From Doris montereyensis (lineage: Eukaryota > Mollusca > Gastropoda > Nudibranchia > Dorididae): 64,000 nucleotides of DNA. Where the stretch lies: the NCBI GenBank assembly GCA_037039925.1, contig JAXRKP010000026.1, positions 473,501 through 537,500 on the forward strand, read 5' to 3'. The position numbers and the translations under genes were made by a program. Below are positions 59,345 through 64,000 of this stretch, piece after piece (the stretch's first letter is position 1; the number at the start of each line of letters is the position of its first letter). The notes beneath the pieces were generated by a model. The model was not told where the DNA came from and ran no database searches. It saw only the letters and a list, made by a program, of their open reading frames with translations.

Positions 59345-62300
59345 TTCCAAAGCGCTGGTCTGTCAGACGTATTCCAGCACGCTAGTCTGTCAGACGTATT
59401 CCAGCACGCTATGTCAGATGTATTCCAGCACGCTAGTCTGTCAGACGTATTCCAGCACACTAGTCTGTCAGACGTATTCCAGCACACTAGTCTGTCAGAC
59501 GTATTCAAGCACACTAGCCTGTCAGACGTATTCCAGTCTGTCAGACGTATTCAAGCACACTAGCCTGTCAGACGTATTCCAGCACGCTAGTCTGTCAGAC
59601 GTATTCCAGCACACTAGTCTGTCAGACGTATTCCAACACGCTAGTCTGTCAGACGTATTCCAGAACGCTATGTCAGACATATTCCAGCACGCTAGTCTGT
59701 CAGACGTTGCTAGTCTGTCAGATGTATTCCAACACGCTAGTCTGTCAGACGTATTCCAACATGCTAGTCTGTCAGACGTATTCCAACATGCTAGTCTGTC
59801 AGACGTATTCCAACACTAGTCGACTTTCAACAAGCTATTTCAGACGTATTCCAGGACTAGTCTGTCAGACGTATTTCAACACGCTAGTCTGTCAGATGTA
59901 TTCCAACACGCTAGTCTGTCAGATGTATTTCAACACGCTAGTCTGTCAGACGTATTCCAACACGCTAGTCTGTCAGACGTATTCCAACATGCTAGTCTGT
60001 CAGATGTATTCCAACACGCTAGTCTGTCAGATGTATTCCAACACGCTAGTCTGTCAGATGTATTCCAACACGCTAGTCTGTCAGATGTATTCCAACACGC
60101 TAGTCTGTCAGATGTATTCCAGCACGCTAGTCTGTCAGACGTATTCCAACACGCTAGTCTGTCAGACGTATTTCAACAAGCTAGACTGTCAGACGTATTC
60201 CAACACGCTAGTCTGTCATACGTATTCCAGCACGCTAATCTGTCAGACTTATTCTAACACGCTAACCTGTCAGATGTATTCCAACATGCTAGTCTGTCAG
60301 ATGTATTCCAACACGCTAGTCTGTCAGACGTATTTGAACACGCTAGTCTATCAGATGTATTCCAACACGCTAGTCTGTCAGATGTATTCCAACACGCTAG
60401 TCTGTCAGATGTATTCCAACATGCTAGTCTGTCAGATGTATTCCAACACGCTAGTCTGTCATATGTATTCCAACATGTTAGTCTGTCAGATGTATTCCTA
60501 CATGTTAGTCTGTCAGATGTATTCCAACACGCTAGTCTGTCAGATGTATTCCAACACGCTAGTCTGTCAGACGTATTTGAACACGCTAGTCTGTCAGATG
60601 TATTCCAACACGCTAGTCTGTCAGATGTATTCCAACACGCTAGTCTGTCAGACGTATTCCAACATGCTAGTCTGTCAGATGTATTCCAACATGTTAGTCT
60701 GTCAGATGTATTCCTACATGTTAGTCTGTCAGATGTATTCCAACACGCTGGTCTGTCAGACGTATTCCAACACGCTAGTCTGTCAGATGTATTCCAACAC
60801 GATAGTCTGTCAGATGTATTCCAACACGCTAGTCTGTCAGATGTATTTCAACATGCTAGTCTGTCAGATGTATTCCAACACGCTGGTCTGTCAGATGTAT
60901 TTGAATACGCTAGTCTGTCAGATGTATTCCAACACGCTAGTCTGTCAGATGTATTCCAATACGCTAGTCTGTCAGACGTATTCCAGCACGCTAATCTGTC
61001 AGACTTATTCTAACACGCTAACCTGTCAGATATATTCCAACACGCTAGTCTGTCAGATGTATTCCAACACGCTAACCTGTCAGATGTATTCCAACACGCT
61101 AGTCTGTCAGATGTATTCCAACACGCTAGTCTGTCAGATGTATTCCAACACGCTAGTCTGTCAGATGTATTCCAATACGCTAGTCTGTCAGACGTATTTG
61201 AACACGCTAGTCTGTCAGATGTATTCAACACGCTAGTCTGTCAGATGTATTCCAACACGCTGGTCTGTCAGACGTATTCCAAAGCGTTAGTCTATGAGAC
61301 GTATTCCAAAGCGTTAGTCTATCAGACATATTCCAAGCGCTAGCCTATCAGACATATTCCAAAGCGTTAGTCTGTCAGACGTATTCTAATGTGTTAGTCT
61401 ATCAGACGTATTCCAAAGCACTAGTCTATCAGACGTAATCCAAAGCATTAGTCTGTGAGACGTATTCCAAAGCTCTAGTCTATCAGACATATTCCAATGT
61501 GTTAGTCTATCAGACATATTCCAATGTGTTAGTCTATCAGACATATTCCAATGTGTTAGTCTATCAGACATATTCCAATGTGTTAGTCTATCAGACATAT
61601 TCCAATGTGCTAGTCTGTTAGACGTTTCCGAAGTGACAAAATCTTTCAGACATATTCCAATGTGCTAGTCTGTCAGACAGTTTGTAATCTTCAATGTGCT
61701 AGTCTATCAGACATATTCCAATGTGTTAGTCTATCAGACATATTCCAATGTGTTAGACTATCAGACATATTCCAATGCTAGCTAGTCATATTTCAGGCGT
61801 ATTCCAAAGTGCTAGTCTATCAGACATATTTCAATGCTAGCTAGTTTAATATACATATTCCAATGTGCTAGTCTATCAGACATATTCCAATGTGGTATCA
61901 TCTGTCAAGGCGTATTCCAAAGCAAGTCTTTCAAGTCTTTCAGACATATTCCAATGTGCTAGTCTATCATACATATTCCAATGTGCTAGTCTATCATACA
62001 TATTCCAGTTTGCTAGTCTATCATACATATTTCAATGTGCTAGTCTATCATACATATTTCAATGTGCTAGTCTATCATACAATATTTCAATTGTTTGCTA
62101 GTCTATCATACATATTCCAATGTGCTAGTCTATCATACATATTCCAATGTGCTAGTCTATCATACATATTTCAATGTGCTAGTCTATCATACATATTTTC
62201 CAATGTGCTAGTCTATCATACATATTTCAATGTGCTAGTCTATCATACATATTTCAATGTGCTAGTCTATCATACATATTTCAATGTGCTAGTCTATCAG

Positions 62301-62650
62301 ACAAAGTCCAATGTGCTAGTCTATCAGACATATTTCAATGTGCTAGTCTATCAGACATATTCCAATGTGCTAGTCTGTCAGACATATTTCAATGTGCTAG
62401 TCTATCAGACATATTCCAGTTTGCTAGTCTATCATACATATTCCAATGTGCTAGTCTATCAGATATATTTCAATGTGTTAGTCGATCATACGTATTCCAA
62501 TGTGCTAGTCCATCAGACATATTTCAACGTGCAAGTCTATCAGGCGTATTTGGAAGTGCTAGTCTATCAGACGCATTTCAAGGGGCGCCTCTATCGGTCA
62601 GACATATTCCAATGCGCTAATCTATCTGACGTATTCCAAAGAATCAGATT
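59345..62650. repeat. Minisatellite, 27-bp unit, roughly 120 copies, zoned
   Basis: The unit is built on GCTAGTCTGTCAGACGTATT then CCAACAC. Left zone: CACGCTAGTCTGTCAGAYG. Middle zone (61.3-61.9 kb): TGTGTTAGTCTATCAGACAT. Right zone (61.95-62.3 kb): TGTGCTAGTCTATCATACAT. The very long plus-strand frame (NTLVCQMYS per unit) is caused by 27 being a multiple of 3. Confidence 0.97.
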
Positions 62651-63464
62651 CTCAGCTGCCTGTAGCCTTGTCTCGAAGACTCTACGCCTCGACAGTTTAA
62701 AATTCGACCGTCTCCCACAACTCTGTCGGCGCCACGCCAATTGAATGTCGTGGTCATGTAAGGAAACGCTGGCCACTTCATGATCGCCATCCGTGTCCGT
62801 GTTAAAGATTCCGTCTCAGTCAGCTCACTAAAAACGTCTTTGTTTCTTTCTCTGTTTTTTGACAAGCCACCAATTCGGGGACTTGGCCAGGCGGTCGAGA
62901 TTTGTAACTATGCAACCTTTGGAATTGCCGTGGAATTCTTTTTTAGTATGTACAGCCAACACGTGTCACTTGCACACTTTTCTATGCATCTGTGACAGAC
63001 AGACAGACAGACAGAACTGTTGGAAGTTTCAACCCTAGAACAATAACACTGACGATACCTGTACGTGCGGTGATTGAAGCTAAAGTAGCAGACGTCTTAC
63101 CCACCTTGTGACACCCTCGCCCCCCCCCCCCCGACACCCACACACATTTGTCGATAACTGGCAGACGAGGTGGTAGTTTCCGCTGATTTTCTCCCCGCCC
63201 CTTTTTCCTTCTCCCCGCCCCCCCTTTCCCCCCCCCCCCCCCCCCGCCCATTTTAGTTCATACTTTCACCCAATTATACCTCTACCTCCTTTATTTTACG
63301 CTCTCGTGGGAATGAACTCCGAAATCACAGCATGCATTGGACATGCGTAAAATGATACGAGATATAGCAAATTACATACCGGTACCCTCCTTGGCAAACT
63401 TAGGAAGAGTTAACAAAGAAAAACAACATGTGGCCTAACTTTGCACCAGAAGATCTTGATGGGC
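62651..63464. other. No confirmed gene; possible old element with ACAG tail
   Basis: The segment 62650-63014 is GC-richer than its surroundings and ends in an ACAG tetramer run (62994-63014), which would suit the 3' end of a degraded retroelement. No coding motif was recognised. C runs lie at 63121-63132 and 63229-63245. Confidence 0.35.
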
Positions 63465-63712
63465 CTAAGTGAATAGAGTATTGACAAATTAACACTAATA
63501 ACTAGTTACTGTAGCCTTGATAACGTAAGTGAATAGAGTATTGACAAATTAACACTAATAACAGTAGTTACTGAAGCCTTGATAACGTAAGTGAACAGAG
63601 TATTGACAAATTAACACTGATAACAGTAGTTACTGTAGCCTTGATAACGTAAGTGAACAGAGTATTGACAAATTAACACTGATAACAGTAGTTACTGTAG
63701 CCTTGATAACGT
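63465..63712. repeat. Tandem repeat, about 62-bp unit, 4 copies
   Basis: The unit contains AAGTGAACAGAGTATTGACA, then AATTAACACTGATAACAGTA, then GTTACTGTAGCCTTGATAACG. Confidence 0.95.
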
Positions 63713-64000
63713 ACTTAAAGTTCCCCCGGGACAGTTACTACTAATAGAGCCAGAACTGATACCAGTTTCTGTAGCGTTGAACAGCACATGTGATTAACAC
63801 ATTGCCTCCTGGACAGGACGCTAGTTTGTCGCAGGTTTTTCTCCCCAACAAAAACTGGTATCCATTTCATCTTGGTCAACGAGTGGTTGTGGTGAATGTT
63901 AAGTATCATTTCCATGGAACACCTTGGTCGTATAGCAGTTATTATTTGTCATTATTTGCTTTTTCCTTATAGGTTTTGATTGTCTTTTTCTTGTGTTTCC

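Noticed and set aside
59707..61236. A 509-codon open frame with NTLVCQMYS repeats
   Set aside because: Translation of a 27-bp repeat; no signal peptide, domain or codon bias, and both strands are open in places.

Overview
This window looks like animal genomic DNA that is very rich in introns and repeats. It is probably from a gastropod mollusc. That call is an inference from the style of the repeats (mollusc-like SINE and RTE-type LINE copies, many TAGATCTAGA palindromes) and from the divergence of the one host gene; no rRNA or mitochondrial marker is present. There is no bacterial-style gene content. Most long open frames are tandem repeats whose unit length is a multiple of three.

The left third (about 1.2-21.8 kb, plus strand) holds the 3' half of a phospholipase C-gamma gene. 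The recognisable exons encode, in order, the C-terminal half of the split PH domain, the catalytic Y box, the C2 domain and a probable coiled-coil tail. The upstream exons (X box, SH2, SH3) would lie left of the window. Reading the protein requires at least four single-base corrections, in exons at 4.8, 10.5 (two) and 12.1 kb, although the splice sites look intact. This is either a noisy long-read assembly or a decaying copy. The most unusual point is exon B (1702-1798). Its last 37 bases plus the first 8 intron bases are tandemly repeated, giving three identical in-frame 5' splice sites 45 nt apart.

Most of the larger introns carry their own minisatellite, with units of 35, 33, 51, 39, about 53, 57 and 44 bp. 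The 44-bp array alone is about 4.3 kb and has a 176-bp higher-order repeat.

From about 22 kb to the right edge I recognise no host gene. By a rough hand tally tandem arrays occupy around 40% of the whole window. The largest are a 41-bp array (28.8-30.6 kb), a 45-bp array (31.3-34.2 kb) seeded from the 3' end of an RTE-like LINE, and a 27-bp array (59.3-62.6 kb). Interspersed elements are: a nearly full-length but dead RTE-like LINE (51.0-54.0 kb, minus), two 3' fragments of the same family (1-155 plus; 34.16-34.37 kb minus), a CR1/L2-like LINE inserted into a 19-bp minisatellite (25.8-27.5 kb, minus), two further LINE fragments (25.2 and 54.4 kb), three copies of a tRNA-derived SINE (1.0, 46.4, 46.9 kb), and an 850-bp nonautonomous DNA transposon with clear terminal inverted repeats and a TA target duplication (44.2-45.1 kb).
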